A stretch of 64,000 bases of DNA from Halococcus agarilyticus (GCF_000334895.1 NZ_BAFM01000015.1:36586-100585), one strand, 5' to 3'; counted from the stretch's first letter, positions 34,963 to 46,222 are shown. Numbers and translations are program-made. The notes: generated by a model not told the origin, from the letters alone.

Positions 34963-36024
34963 ATGAGCGGGTCGTCGCTGGAGGAGCTGTTGGGGCGGTT
35001 CGGGTTCTCGGGCAAGGAGATCGATACGTACCTCGCGATCTTGGAACAGGGTGAGGCGAAGGCGAGCGTCGTCGCCGACGAGGCGAACGTCTCCAAGCGC
35101 CACGTCTACAGCGTCGCGGAGACGCTCGCCGAGAGGGGGTTCGTCGAGGTCAACGACCACGTCGTGCCGACGACGATCAGAGCGAACCCGCCGGAAAGCG
35201 TCGTCGACACGCTCGCCGACGACCTCGACCGGATGGAACCCGCGCTCGAATCCCGGTTCTCCGAGGCGGCCCCGCGCTCGGAGAGCTTCGAGGTCGTCAA
35301 ATCGCGCGTCACCGTGATCAAGCGGGTCGCCGAACTGCTGGATCGGGCCGACGTGGAGGTGACGCTCGCGATCCCCCATCGACTGCTCGACGACGTCGCC
35401 GCCGAACTCCGCGACGCCGTCGAGCGCGGCGTGCTCGTCGTCCTGCTCGTCTCCGGCGTGGACCCGAACGACGACCTCGCGGTCGACGGCCTCGCCTCGG
35501 TCGTTCGCGCGTGGGATCAGCCGACGCCGACGATCCTCGCCGTCGACCGGGAGCTGGGGCTGGTCGTCCCGCCCGAGATGCTCTCGCGAGCCAACAGCTC
35601 CGCCCGAGCGATCGTCTTCGCCCAGGAGCAGCTCGGGCCGGTGATCGTCGGCTCGTTCCTCGGGAACTACTTCCCGATGGCGACCGAGATCCACGCCACC
35701 GACCCCGCGACGCTGCCGGCGACGTACGAGGACTTCCGCCACGCCGTCCTCCAGGCGACGCTTCACAGCCGCACCGGCTCGGCGGTCCGCGCGCACGTCA
35801 CGGGCCGGTCGCTCCACGACGACGACGGCCCGACCGAGCTCGACGGCGTCGTCGTGGACATCCGCCAGTCGCTGCTCGACCCGGCGAGCAGCTCCTTTCC
35901 CGTCGAGAACACGCTCGTCGTCGAAACCGACGACGGCACGTACGACGTCGGCGGCCTGGGCGCGTTCGTCGAGGACTTCGAGGCCGCCGCGGTGGAGCTG
36001 CGACCGATCGAATCGACGGACTGA
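34963..36024 (+). CDS. TrmB-family sugar-responsive regulator
   Basis: A 353-residue regulator. A TrmB winged HTH opens the protein (residues 5-70, with AKASVVADEANVSKRHVYSVAETLAERGFVEV), then a coiled-coil region and a sugar-binding regulatory domain (about 110-350). TrmB proteins repress or activate sugar transport and glycolytic genes in response to sugars. The position at the end of the importer/glycosidase locus makes it the likely local regulator. GTAAATATC at 34933 lies 30 bases before the ATG. It is autonomous, not an operon member. Confidence 0.9.
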   Translation: MSGSSLEELLGRFGFSGKEIDTYLAILEQGEAKASVVADEANVSKRHVYSVAETLAERGFVEVNDHVVPTTIRANPPESVVDTLADDLDRMEPALESRFSEAAPRSESFEVVKSRVTVIKRVAELLDRADVEVTLAIPHRLLDDVAAELRDAVERGVLVVLLVSGVDPNDDLAVDGLASVVRAWDQPTPTILAVDRELGLVVPPEMLSRANSSARAIVFAQEQLGPVIVGSFLGNYFPMATEIHATDPATLPATYEDFRHAVLQATLHSRTGSAVRAHVTGRSLHDDDGPTELDGVVVDIRQSLLDPASSSFPVENTLVVETDDGTYDVGGLGAFVEDFEAAAVELRPIESTD

Positions 36025-36068
36025 CCGCCGGCGTTCGCTCGCGGCTGGCGTTTCGCCGGTCGGCGGAC

Positions 36069-36076
36069 TTTTATCC
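36069..36076 (+). promoter_or_regulatory. TATA box of the SRPBCC gene
   Basis: TTTTATCC lies 28 bases before the ATG at 36097, implying a leaderless transcript that probably also covers the nitrilase-family gene. Confidence 0.6.
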
Positions 36077-36096
36077 GACCACCTCCTTCTCCCGAT

Positions 36097-36528
36097 ATGA
36101 CTGTCCGGGTCGAACGCACCTTCGAACTCGAAGCCTCGCCCGAGCGCGTCTGGGAGTTCATCGCCGACCCGGCGAAGCGCGCGCGCCCGATCAGCGTCGT
36201 CGAGTCCTTCGACGTCCACGACGACACCCACGCGACGTGGCACATCTCGCTCCCGATCCCGCTCGTCAGCCGGACGATCGCGGTCGAGACCGAGGACACC
36301 GTTCGCGAACCCCCCGAGCACGTCGAGTTCGTCGGCCGCTCGCGCGTGATGCGTGTCGTCGGCGAACACGACCTCGAACCGCTCGACGGCGGCGGCACGC
36401 GACTCAGGAATCGCTTCACCGTCGAGGGCAAGATGCCTGGCGTCGAGCGCTTCTTCAAACGCAATCTCGACGGCGAACTCGACAACCTCGAAACGGCTAT
36501 CCGGAACGAGGTCGAACTCGAGGCCTGA
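36097..36528 (+). CDS. SRPBCC-fold (polyketide cyclase/CoxG-like) protein
   Basis: A 143-residue START-like protein with the characteristic opening RVERTFELEASPERVWEFIADPAKRA and a long C-terminal helix (GVERFFKRNLDGELDNLETAI). Such proteins bind hydrophobic ligands. Its ligand is unknown. Its stop overlaps the start of the nitrilase-family gene by one base, indicating cotranslation. Confidence 0.83.
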   Translation: MTVRVERTFELEASPERVWEFIADPAKRARPISVVESFDVHDDTHATWHISLPIPLVSRTIAVETEDTVREPPEHVEFVGRSRVMRVVGEHDLEPLDGGGTRLRNRFTVEGKMPGVERFFKRNLDGELDNLETAIRNEVELEA

Positions 36529-37337
36529 TGGAACTCGCGCTCGCCCAGCTCCAGGTTGTGGCCGGCGACGTCACCGGCAACACGGAGCGGGCGCTGGCCG
36601 CGATCGAGGACGCGGCCGCGGCGGGTGCGGAGCTCGTCTGTCTGCCCGAGATCTTCACCGTCGGGTACTTCGCGTTCGACGAGTACGAGCAGTGTGCAGA
36701 ATCGCTCGCCGGGCCGACGCTCGACACGGTGGCCGACGCCGCGAACGATCACGACGTGGCCGTGCTCGCGGGGAGCATCGTCGAGGACCTCGCGGCGAGT
36801 GCGGCCGACGGAATCGCGACGCCTGCCGAAAGCGGCCTCGCGAACGCCTCCGTCCTGTTCGATCGATCGGGCGAGCGTCGGGCGATCTACCGGAAACACC
36901 ATCTGTTCGGGTACGACTCGGCCGAGGCCGACCTGCTCGTGCCTGGCGAATCGCTCGGCGTGGCCGAGATCGAGGGATTCACCGTCGGGATGACGACGTG
37001 TTACGACCTCCGCTTTCCCGAACTCTACCGCGATCTCGCCGCAGCGGGCGCGGATCTGATCCTGGTCCCGAGCGCGTGGCCGTACCCCAGAGTCGAACAC
37101 TGGCAGCTCCTCCCGCGAGCGCGGGCGATCGAGAACCAGGTGTTCGTGGGGACTTGCAACGGCTCCGGAGTTTTCGACGATACAGCACTCTGCGGCCGCT
37201 CGACGGTGTACGATCCGTGGGGCGACGTACTGGCCGAGACCGGTGACGCGCCAGCCATCGTCACCGCCGACATCGACCCTGGCCAGGTCGAGACGATCCG
37301 CGAGGAGTTCCCGGCGTGGCGCGACCGGCGACGATAG
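36528..37337 (+). CDS. Carbon-nitrogen hydrolase (nitrilase superfamily)
   Basis: A 269-residue enzyme with the complete catalytic triad of the superfamily: Glu in CLPEIFTVGYF near residue 40, Lys in RKHHLFGYD near 125, and Cys in MTTCYDLRFPELYR near 155. Possible activities include omega-amidase, N-carbamoyl-amide hydrolysis or aliphatic amidase; the sequence does not choose between them. No signal peptide is seen. The ATG at 36528 overlaps the preceding stop. Confidence 0.92.
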   Translation: MELALAQLQVVAGDVTGNTERALAAIEDAAAAGAELVCLPEIFTVGYFAFDEYEQCAESLAGPTLDTVADAANDHDVAVLAGSIVEDLAASAADGIATPAESGLANASVLFDRSGERRAIYRKHHLFGYDSAEADLLVPGESLGVAEIEGFTVGMTTCYDLRFPELYRDLAAAGADLILVPSAWPYPRVEHWQLLPRARAIENQVFVGTCNGSGVFDDTALCGRSTVYDPWGDVLAETGDAPAIVTADIDPGQVETIREEFPAWRDRRR

Positions 37338-37549
37338 GCGGGAAACGAGAGGTTTATGCGGCGCACGCACCTCGTCTCAAGCGCCGGTACGTGACGCTTT
37401 TCTCGTCGCAGCCGGCACCAACGCGCCCGCCACCGCCGCGCCCACCGCACCCCCACCCCGTTTCGTTCGACCGCTCGACACTCGCGTAGCTCCGGTGGTG
37501 TCGCTCCGATCGGTGTGCCAAAAATCGAGTGTAGCCGTTGGTCCGCCGC

Positions 37550-39082
<1,533 letters not shown>

Positions 39083-39163
39083 CTCGGCAAGAATTGCGCG
39101 GGCCGGGTACAAAAGCGTCGCGCTGTTCACATCGGAACCGACGGGAGACGGAGACTTGCAGCC

Positions 39164-40735
39164 TCACCGAAGGCCGGGAATCCGCTTCATCGCGCGCAGC
39201 GCGGCCGTCATCCCCTTCACGTAGAGATGCTCGGGAACACCAGGTGGCGCGGCGAGCGGGGCCACGCGCTGTTCGGCCACCGTCTGTGATTCGGTGTACT
39301 TCAGGATCCCCTCGCGGCCGTGTCGACGGCCGAGCCCCGACTCCTTCATCCCGCCCATCGGCGCGTCGATCGATCCCCACGCCGCGACGTACGCCTCGTT
39401 GATGTTGACCGTGCCACACTCGATCCGCTCGGCGACGGCGTGGCCGCGTTCGCTGTCCTCGGTCCAGACGCTCGCGTTCAGCCCCCGATCGGAGTCGTTC
39501 GCCCGCTCGATCGCTTCCTCCGTGCTCTCGAACTCGTACAGCGACACGACCGGGCCGAACGTTTCCTCGTCGGCCACGGTCATCTCGGGCGTCACGTCGG
39601 CGAGCACCGTCGGCTCGTAGAAGTACGGCCCGACGTCCGGGCGCGCCTCGCCGCCGGTGAGCACGGTCGCGCCCTTTTCGCGCGCGTCCGCGACGTGGGA
39701 TTTCACCTTTGCCAGCTGGTCGGCCGACGCCAGCGAACCGACGTCGGAGCCGTAGTCGAGGCTCGTGCCGAGATCGAGGTCCCCGACGGCCGCGACGAAC
39801 CGCTGCTCGAACTCGTCGCGGACACTCGTGTGAAGGTAGAACCGTTCGAGCGAGATGCAGAGCTGTCCGGCGTTGGTGAACGCGCCGCGGATCGCGCCCT
39901 CGGTAGTTCTCCCGAGGTCGGCGTCGTCGAACACGATGAGGGGGTTCTTCCCGCCGAGCTCCATCGAGCACTTGGTGAGGTTCGCGCCGGCCTGCTGGGC
40001 GACCGTCTTGCCCGTCTCGGTGCTGCCGGTGAACATCAGGAAATCCGCGTTCTCGATCAGCGGCGGGCCGATCGTCGAGCCGTACCCGGTGACCACCTGA
40101 AGCACGTCGTCGGGCAGACCAGCCTCGCGGAGGAGTTTGACCGCGAGCAGCGCAGTGAACGGCGTTTCCTCGGCTGGTTTCAAAACGACTGAGTTGCCCG
40201 CGAGCAGCGCGGGGATCGCGTCCGAGACCGCGAGCGTCAGGGGGTAGTTCCACGGCGCAATGATCCCGACGACGCCGACCGGGTGGTGGTGTTCCGTGGT
40301 CTTCGTCAGCAGCGGCAACGCGCCCGTCCGCCGGCGGGATGCGAGGTGGTCCTCGCCGTGGTAGGCGTAGTACCGGCTCGTGATGGCGACGTCGAGGGCC
40401 TCCTCGTAGGCTGCGCGTCGACTCTTGCCACTCTCGCGCTGGACGAGATCGAGGAGTTCGTCCTGACGGTCGAGCACGAGATCGTGATATCGCTTCAGTA
40501 CTGCCGCACGCTCCTCGAACGAGCGGTCGGCCCACGACTTCTGGGCGTCGGTGGCGCGCTCGGTCACCTCGATCACGTCGGACTCGGTGTGGGCCGGGAC
40601 CGAGCCGAGCGTCTCGCCGGTGTAGGGCGCTTCGACGGTGATCGCCTCGGGCTCGATCGTGTCGCTCGGCAGGCCTTCGAGCAGTTCGGCGAACTCGCCT
40701 GCTCCCGTCGGCCGCGTTCGCATCGATTCGGTCAC
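39164..40735 (-). CDS. Aldehyde dehydrogenase, succinic-semialdehyde type
   Basis: A 523-residue enzyme with APWNYPLTLAVSDAIPALL near 160, FTGSTETGKTVAQQAG, MELGGKNPLIVFDDAD near 260 and the catalytic Cys in NAGQLCISLERFYLH near 296. The motif set is that of the succinate-semialdehyde dehydrogenase group, though specificity is not proven. Residue similarity to its downstream neighbour at 37550 is only family-level, so the pair is not a recent duplication. The start is GTG at 40735. Confidence 0.88.
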   Translation of the reverse strand: MTESMRTRPTGAGEFAELLEGLPSDTIEPEAITVEAPYTGETLGSVPAHTESDVIEVTERATDAQKSWADRSFEERAAVLKRYHDLVLDRQDELLDLVQRESGKSRRAAYEEALDVAITSRYYAYHGEDHLASRRRTGALPLLTKTTEHHHPVGVVGIIAPWNYPLTLAVSDAIPALLAGNSVVLKPAEETPFTALLAVKLLREAGLPDDVLQVVTGYGSTIGPPLIENADFLMFTGSTETGKTVAQQAGANLTKCSMELGGKNPLIVFDDADLGRTTEGAIRGAFTNAGQLCISLERFYLHTSVRDEFEQRFVAAVGDLDLGTSLDYGSDVGSLASADQLAKVKSHVADAREKGATVLTGGEARPDVGPYFYEPTVLADVTPEMTVADEETFGPVVSLYEFESTEEAIERANDSDRGLNASVWTEDSERGHAVAERIECGTVNINEAYVAAWGSIDAPMGGMKESGLGRRHGREGILKYTESQTVAEQRVAPLAAPPGVPEHLYVKGMTAALRAMKRIPGLR

Positions 40736-40793
40736 GTTCGTCGAACGGGTGCGAACGGGGTATAGCTATCGCCGACCGATGACGACGAGCGGG

Positions 40794-41633
40794 CTACGTC
40801 GCGCGTTTCTCGATCTCGCCGCGGAGGAGTGCGGCGTCGAAGTCGTGGTCCGGGCGCATGTTGATGAAGTCGACGAACTCGCGGGCGGCGAGCAGATCGT
40901 CGACGTCGTAGTGTTCGGTGGCTGCGTCGACCGCCGTGCGCGCCCCGACCAGGGGTTCGAGCGCCGCGAGCCCACAGGCGAGGTCGTACGACCGCACGTC
41001 GGCGGCGGCGTCCCTTCGCACGCTCGTCGCGTCGATGACGTACAGTTCGCCGTCGGCGACGAGGACGTTCTCCGCCCGGAGGTCGCCGTGGCCGAGTTCC
41101 GCCGCGTGCATCCGCGCGAGCACGCCGAAGACGTCGGGAGCGAGCGTGCGTGCCTCCGCGCCCGAGAGCGCGTCGAGCGTGCGGAACGCGGGAAGGTACT
41201 CGAATACGAGCACGCCGAACTCCTCGTGGGCGAACGCTTCGAGCGGCTCGGGCGCGTTGACACCGATCTCGCGCAGCCGGTGGGTCGCGTCGCGTTCGTG
41301 CTCCGCCATCTCGACCGGGTCCGCGAAACGTTCGAAGAATCCTTCAGTACCGCTCGAAAACGCGCCGAGATTTCGGCCCGTGGTGAGCAGCCCGTGGACC
41401 AGCGCGTTCTGTGGCGTGATGACCTTCACGAACCACCGCTCGTTCAGGACACAGGGCGTCGAGAGCCAGTTGTCGGCGTCGAGGCGGTCGATCCGCTCGA
41501 CCGATGCGCCGTAGCGCGCCGCGACCGCCTCACAGACGGCTTCGAGTCGCTCGGAGGCGACATCGCCCCGGATGAATCGTCGAAACGCCACACGCGAATC
41601 GAGAGCCTCCTCCGTCTTTTCACTATCGCCCAC
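40794..41633 (-). CDS. RIO/aminoglycoside-kinase-like protein kinase
   Basis: A 279-residue kinase-like protein. The P-loop region is weak, VKVITPQNA near residue 70 carries a likely ATP-lysine, and the catalytic loop HGDLRAENVLV near 176 is clear. The DFG-equivalent is VIDATS, so the metal-binding acid is in an IDAT rather than an IDxD context. It belongs with RIO- or APH-type small kinases rather than a eukaryotic-type protein kinase; the substrate is unknown. The GTG at 41633 lies directly against a dispersed intergenic repeat. Confidence 0.75.
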   Translation of the reverse strand: MGDSEKTEEALDSRVAFRRFIRGDVASERLEAVCEAVAARYGASVERIDRLDADNWLSTPCVLNERWFVKVITPQNALVHGLLTTGRNLGAFSSGTEGFFERFADPVEMAEHERDATHRLREIGVNAPEPLEAFAHEEFGVLVFEYLPAFRTLDALSGAEARTLAPDVFGVLARMHAAELGHGDLRAENVLVADGELYVIDATSVRRDAAADVRSYDLACGLAALEPLVGARTAVDAATEHYDVDDLLAAREFVDFINMRPDHDFDAALLRGEIEKRAT

Positions 41634-41634
41634 C

Positions 41635-41917
41635 TTTTTACTTCGTCGGGTGCGCTCGCTCGTTTCACTCGCTCGCCCACCACTCCTCGCAAAAAGGTGG
41701 ATCAAAAACTCCCGCTCGCTCGGTCCTGCGGACCTCGCTCGCGGTGCGATTGCTGATGCATTCCGTACCCGTACCCGCAGCCGCACAGCACCGCCGAAGC
41801 CCTCGGCGCTCGCTACGCTCGCGCCTCGCCCTTCATCCACCAGGACCGCACCGCAGCCGCACCGCCGCCACCGCACCGCAGCCGCTGCCACACCGCGCTC
41901 GCAATCGTTGCCGGGAG
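41635..41917. repeat. Intergenic palindromic repeat, copy B
   Basis: A gene-free stretch sharing ordered blocks with 1637-2030: TTTTTACTTCGTCGG at 41635-41649, an AAAAAGGTGGATCAAAAAC-like block near 41693-41711, a 21-base identical block at 41789-41809 and another at 41824-41844. Between them are short palindromes such as CTCGCTCGTTTCACTCGCTCG. The element abuts the start codon of the kinase gene and probably contains its promoter. It looks like a dispersed non-coding repeat. Confidence 0.7.
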
Positions 41918-41926
41918 TTTTTATCC
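41918..41926 (+). promoter_or_regulatory. TATA box of the acyl-CoA dehydrogenase gene
   Basis: TTTTTATCC lies 30 bases before the ATG at 41948, directly after the repeat. Confidence 0.6.
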
Positions 41927-41947
41927 TCGTGCCGCCGTAGGGAGCGC

Positions 41948-43087
41948 ATGGATTTCGAGCTGCCCGACGAACACCGGATGATGCGCGACACGGTGCGGGA
42001 CTTCTGCGAGGACGAGATCGAGCCGATCGCCCAGGAGATCGAGGACGAACACCGCTATCCTGCCGAGATTTTCGACCAGCTCGGCGACCTCGACGTGATG
42101 GGCGTCCCGATCAGCGAGGAGTACGGCGGCCTCGGCGGCGATCAGCTGATGTACGCGCTGGTCTGTGAGGAACTCGGCCGGGTCTCGGGCTCGATCGGGC
42201 TCTCCTACGCCGCCCACGTCAGCCTCGCCTCGAAACCCCTCGAACTCTTCGGGACTCACGAGCAGAAAGAGCGGTGGCTCCGGCCGCTCGCGGAGGGCGA
42301 ACACATCGGCGGCTGGGCGCTGACCGAACCCAGCAGCGGCAGCGACGCGAGCGACATGGACACCCACGCCGAGAAGGAGGGCGACGAGTACGTGCTGAAC
42401 GGGACCAAACAGTTCATCACGAACGCCAGCGAGGCCGGCTCCGTCCTCGTGAAGGCCGTCACCGATCCCGAGGCAGGCTACGACGGCATCTCGACGTTCA
42501 TCGTCGATCCCGCCGACGACGGGTTCGAAGTCACGACGATCTGGGACAAGATGGGGCTCAACGCCTCACCGACCTGCGAGATCCAGCTCGACGACGTCCG
42601 CCTTCCCGAGGATCGACTGCTGGGCAACGAGGGCGACGGCTGGGATCAGACCAAAAAAACCCTCGACGGCGGCCGGATCTCGATCGCTGCCCTCTCCGTG
42701 GGACTTGGTCAGGGGGCCTACGAGGCCGCCAAATCCTACGCCACCGAGCGCGAGCAGTTCGGCCAGCCCATTTCGGAGTTCGACGCGGTTCGGAACAAGA
42801 TCGTGGCGATGGATCGGAAGATCGAGCGCGCGCGCCTCCTGACTCACAAAGCCGCGACGAAGTACGACGCCGGACAGGACGTCAACCGCGAGAGCGCGCT
42901 CGCGAAACTCGACGCGAGCGAGGCCGCCCGCGAGATCGCCGAGGACGCGGTCCAGGTGCTCGGGGGGTACGGCTACACCACCGACTTCGCGCCCCAGCGC
43001 TTCTACCGCGACGCCAAACTGATGGAGATCGGCGAGGGAACCTCCGAAATCCAGCACCTCGTCATCGGGCGCGAGCTCGGCTTGTAG
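41948..43087 (+). CDS. Acyl-CoA dehydrogenase
   Basis: A 379-residue FAD flavoenzyme of beta-oxidation or branched-chain amino-acid degradation. It shows the FAD-binding WALTEPSSGSDASDM near residue 120, the substrate-region VFIVDPADDGF-like segment, REQFGQPISEFDAVRNKIVAM near 265-285, and the C-terminal catalytic-base segment QVLGGYGYTTDFAPQRFYRDAK ending GEGTSEIQHLVIGRELGL. The acyl-chain preference cannot be determined. It ends next to a convergent PQQ dehydrogenase. Confidence 0.95.
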   Translation: MDFELPDEHRMMRDTVRDFCEDEIEPIAQEIEDEHRYPAEIFDQLGDLDVMGVPISEEYGGLGGDQLMYALVCEELGRVSGSIGLSYAAHVSLASKPLELFGTHEQKERWLRPLAEGEHIGGWALTEPSSGSDASDMDTHAEKEGDEYVLNGTKQFITNASEAGSVLVKAVTDPEAGYDGISTFIVDPADDGFEVTTIWDKMGLNASPTCEIQLDDVRLPEDRLLGNEGDGWDQTKKTLDGGRISIAALSVGLGQGAYEAAKSYATEREQFGQPISEFDAVRNKIVAMDRKIERARLLTHKAATKYDAGQDVNRESALAKLDASEAAREIAEDAVQVLGGYGYTTDFAPQRFYRDAKLMEIGEGTSEIQHLVIGRELGL

Positions 43088-43088
43088 G

Positions 43089-45101
43089 TCAGTCGCTGTC
43101 TCTGTCGCCGGCGAGCGCCCGGGCGATCGCGGCGGCCGCGACGCTCCCGATCCCGCCCAGCGCTGCGAGCGCGCCGAAGCCCGGTCCGCCGGCGTTGCTC
43201 GCGGCGTCGCTTCCGTTTTTCGTCCCCGAACCGTTTGCTGTCTCCGCGCCTCCCGCTGTCGACTTCGTTGCGGGCGATCCCCTTGCCGCCGATCCCGTCG
43301 TGGACGATCCTTCCAATGTCGATCCCGTCGTGGGCGTCTCCGGAACCAGCTTCCGCACCTGGCCGGTCGTCGTCGAGGGATCGACGCCGAGCACGTCGGT
43401 CGTGAGCGCGTAGCACTCGCCCGCCGCGTCCTGGCCGATCCCGAGGAGGTAGGCATCGAGTGATCCCTCGGGACCGCCCTTCACCCGGAGTTCTTCGAGC
43501 GACCATGCCCCGCCGTCGTCCCCCGTGGCGGGCGGCGTCGCGGCGAACAACGACCCGCGTGGCTCGCCGTTCTCGCTGTAGTCGCCGAAGACGTACGTTC
43601 CCTGGAGTGCGGGGATCGCGTCGCCGTCGTAGACGTGACCGCCGATGACCGCGAGGCCCACGCCGTCGCCCTCGTAGACGTGGGGGTACTCCACGATCGG
43701 GTCCACGAGCGGTTCGCCGCCGCGGACGTCGGGTGGGGTCCGCTCGGGGCACGCCGTCGGCGGGTCCGCGGGGCTCCCGGTGCTGTAACAGTGACTCCCC
43801 TCCCGGACGCTCCAGCCGTAATTCTTCCCCTTCTCGACGACGTTCACCTCCTCGTAGTTGCTCTCGCCGACGTCGGCAACGAACAGGGTTCCATCGCTGA
43901 AGCTCATCCGCCACGGGTTGCGAAACCCCCACGCGTAGTGCTCGTCGCGACCCGATTCGCCCACCAGCGGGTTGTCGTCCGGGATCCCGTAGGGCGCGTC
44001 GCCCGGGCCACCCGTGGCGTCGACGTCGATTCGGAGGACGCTCCCGAGCAGGTTCTCGGTGACGTCCTGACCGTTGCCGCCGTTGTTCGCGTACCAGTCC
44101 TCGGCGTGGCCTGGGTCGAGCTTGCTGCCCCCGCCGTCGCCCATTCCCATGTAGAGGTACCCGTCGGGTCCGAACGCGACCGAGCCGGCGTTGTGAGTGT
44201 AGTGGGGCGACGGAACGTCGAGGAGCACCCGCTCGGAGTCGGGCTGGCCCCGTCGCCCGTTCTCGCTCGCGGTGAACTCGGAAAGTCGCTCGATGTGGGT
44301 GTACCCCTCGGGCGTTCCGCGAACCCTCGGCGCGCTGTACCGGACGTAGTACCGCCGGTTCGCCCCGAAATCGGGGTGGAAGGCGAGGCCGAGCAGCCCG
44401 CGCTCCTCGATCGAGTCCGTCCGCGCGGAGGAGAAGTCGACGAGCCGGTCGGTGATGTCGAGGAACGGTTCGTTGGCGAGTCCGTCGGAGCCGTGGACGT
44501 AGATCGTCCCCACCTGATCGACCACGTATCGCCGGTCGCGGTCGTCGGGAGCGACTTCGAGCCCGAGTGGCGCGCTCAGCGGCCCGTCGGCGACCGTCTC
44601 GGTCCGCACGGTCGGGCCGGACGGCATGAATCGGTCGTCCTCGTCCGTGGCGTCGGCAGCACCGCCGTCGTTCGCGGCCGCGGGCTCCTCGCCGGCGATC
44701 CGGATGTCGCCGCGCATCGATCCCGGATGAGCCTCGCAGACGTACTCCGCCATCGCCGCGCTGGCGACGAACGCGAGCGTCTGGGTCGCGCCGCGCTCGG
44801 TCACGAACGGGGTGCGCTCGATCGTGTTGCCGTCGGCGTCGAGCAGCGCGACGTTGTGGGGCGTGCCGTCGACGTTCTCCCAGGTGATCCGGTAGACTCG
44901 GCCCGGTTCGAGGACGAGCGTGGGGTTCGTCTCGCCGCTGACCGCCGCCGGTTCGCGCCCTTCCCAGCCGGGGATCTCGCCCCCGAGACGGATCGTGCCC
45001 GCCGCGCTGCCCGACTGCGCACCGGCGCGTCCGCCCACGCCAGCAAAACTGGCCGCGGCTGTTGCGGCGAGAAATCCACGACGGGACGTGTTGGAGGCCA
45101 C
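43089..45101 (-). CDS. Secreted PQQ-type sugar dehydrogenase with cupredoxin and PGF-CTERM
   Basis: A 670-residue extracellular protein with four visible parts: a Tat signal (SRRGFLAATAAASFAG); a cupredoxin-like domain (about 30-140) with copper-ligand candidates in GTPHNVAL and YVCEAHPGSM; a six-bladed PQQ-dependent sugar dehydrogenase (GSDH) propeller (about 150-575); and a Thr/Ser/Gly-rich linker ending in a PGFGALAALGG-type PGF-CTERM helix, the target of archaeosortase A. It should oxidise external aldoses and could pass electrons through the cupredoxin domain. The combination on one chain is uncommon. Confidence 0.88.
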   Translation of the reverse strand: MASNTSRRGFLAATAAASFAGVGGRAGAQSGSAAGTIRLGGEIPGWEGREPAAVSGETNPTLVLEPGRVYRITWENVDGTPHNVALLDADGNTIERTPFVTERGATQTLAFVASAAMAEYVCEAHPGSMRGDIRIAGEEPAAANDGGAADATDEDDRFMPSGPTVRTETVADGPLSAPLGLEVAPDDRDRRYVVDQVGTIYVHGSDGLANEPFLDITDRLVDFSSARTDSIEERGLLGLAFHPDFGANRRYYVRYSAPRVRGTPEGYTHIERLSEFTASENGRRGQPDSERVLLDVPSPHYTHNAGSVAFGPDGYLYMGMGDGGGSKLDPGHAEDWYANNGGNGQDVTENLLGSVLRIDVDATGGPGDAPYGIPDDNPLVGESGRDEHYAWGFRNPWRMSFSDGTLFVADVGESNYEEVNVVEKGKNYGWSVREGSHCYSTGSPADPPTACPERTPPDVRGGEPLVDPIVEYPHVYEGDGVGLAVIGGHVYDGDAIPALQGTYVFGDYSENGEPRGSLFAATPPATGDDGGAWSLEELRVKGGPEGSLDAYLLGIGQDAAGECYALTTDVLGVDPSTTTGQVRKLVPETPTTGSTLEGSSTTGSAARGSPATKSTAGGAETANGSGTKNGSDAASNAGGPGFGALAALGGIGSVAAAAIARALAGDRDSD

Positions 45102-45232
45102 TGTCGAACCAGTGCCGCTCCCGGGGTTTGGCTCTTACGCGAGCGACACCGATCGACGATCCTGCTCGTGAGGACGGTGCGTTCGACGGACTGATCCCGA
45201 TTCGGTGTGTCGATCGTTCGACGTTCGCACAG

Positions 45233-45240
45233 GCTTAACC
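45233..45240 (+). promoter_or_regulatory. TATA box of moaA
   Basis: GCTTAACC lies 30 bases before the ATG at 45263. Confidence 0.5.
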
Positions 45241-45262
45241 GTTTGCGCCGAGTAAGACAACC

Positions 45263-46222
45263 ATGCTCGTCGACGGGTTCGGTCGGGAGGTCTCGGGGGT
45301 GCGCGTCTCCCTGACCGATCGCTGCAACTTCGACTGCGTCTACTGCCACAACGAGGGACTCGGCGACACGCGCGGCCCGATGGACCCCGCCGAAAACGAG
45401 ATGGCGACCGACGACGTGGTTCGATTCCTCGAAGTCGCCCGCGAGTTCGACGTCGGGAAGGTCAAGTTCACGGGTGGCGAGCCGATGCTCCGCGACGACC
45501 TGGAGGAGATCGTTCGCCGAACGCCCGACGAGATGGAGACATCGTTGACGACCAACGGAACCTTTCTGCCTGGCCGCGCCGAAGAGCTGCGCGAGGCCGG
45601 CCTCGACCGCGTGAACGTCTCCCAGGACGCGATCGACCGCGAGGCGTTCGCGGAGATCACCGAATCGGGCGCGTACGAGCGCGTACTGGAGGGTGTCGAG
45701 GCGGCGCTCGACGCCGGGCTCGACCCGGTGAAGCTCAACATGGTGGTGTTCGAGGGAACAGTCGAGTTCATTCCCGAAATGGTCGAACACGTCGCCGCGA
45801 ACGGGGGACTCCAGCTCCAGCTCATCGAGTACATGCCCGAGATCGCGGGCCACCCCGAGTGGGCGATCGACATCGAGCGCGTCCACGCCTGGCTCGAAGA
45901 TCGCGCCGACCGGATCGAACACCGCGAGATGCACGATCGTCGGCGCTACTGGGTCGATGGAGGGATGGTCGAGATCGTCGATCCCGTCGGCAACGAGACG
46001 TTCTGCGCGAACTGCCACCGGGTCCGCGTCACCCACGAGGGGTATCTCAAGGGCTGTCTCAACCGGAACGACGACCTCCGATCGATGGGCGAGATGACCA
46101 GGGATGAAATCCGCGACGCGTTCCGCGAGGTCGTCCACAACCGGGTGCCGTACTACGGCGAGTACATGATCCGTGACGGCGACGGCGGCTGGGAAGTCAA
46201 CGACGAGTACGTCGGTGCGTAG
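45263..46222 (+). CDS. moaA: GTP 3',8-cyclase (molybdenum cofactor step 1)
   Basis: A 319-residue radical SAM enzyme. The N-terminal SAM cluster motif [10 protein letters not shown] (near residues 20-29) and the [13 protein letters not shown] segment precede a C-terminal second-cluster motif [19 protein letters not shown] near 249-267. It converts GTP to 3',8-cyclo-GTP, the first step of molybdopterin synthesis. Usual C-terminal glycines of bacterial MoaA are replaced here by a DEYVGA end. It supports the Moco enzymes downstream. Confidence 0.95.
   Translation: MLVDGFGREVSGVRVSLTDRCNFDCVYCHNEGLGDTRGPMDPAENEMATDDVVRFLEVAREFDVGKVKFTGGEPMLRDDLEEIVRRTPDEMETSLTTNGTFLPGRAEELREAGLDRVNVSQDAIDREAFAEITESGAYERVLEGVEAALDAGLDPVKLNMVVFEGTVEFIPEMVEHVAANGGLQLQLIEYMPEIAGHPEWAIDIERVHAWLEDRADRIEHREMHDRRRYWVDGGMVEIVDPVGNETFCANCHRVRVTHEGYLKGCLNRNDDLRSMGEMTRDEIRDAFREVVHNRVPYYGEYMIRDGDGGWEVNDEYVGA

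Noticed and set aside
37338..37549. CCGC-rich gap between the nitrilase and the aldehyde dehydrogenase
   Set aside because: It has low-complexity CCGC runs like the intergenic repeats but no block identical to those at 1637 or 41635, so it is not called a copy.
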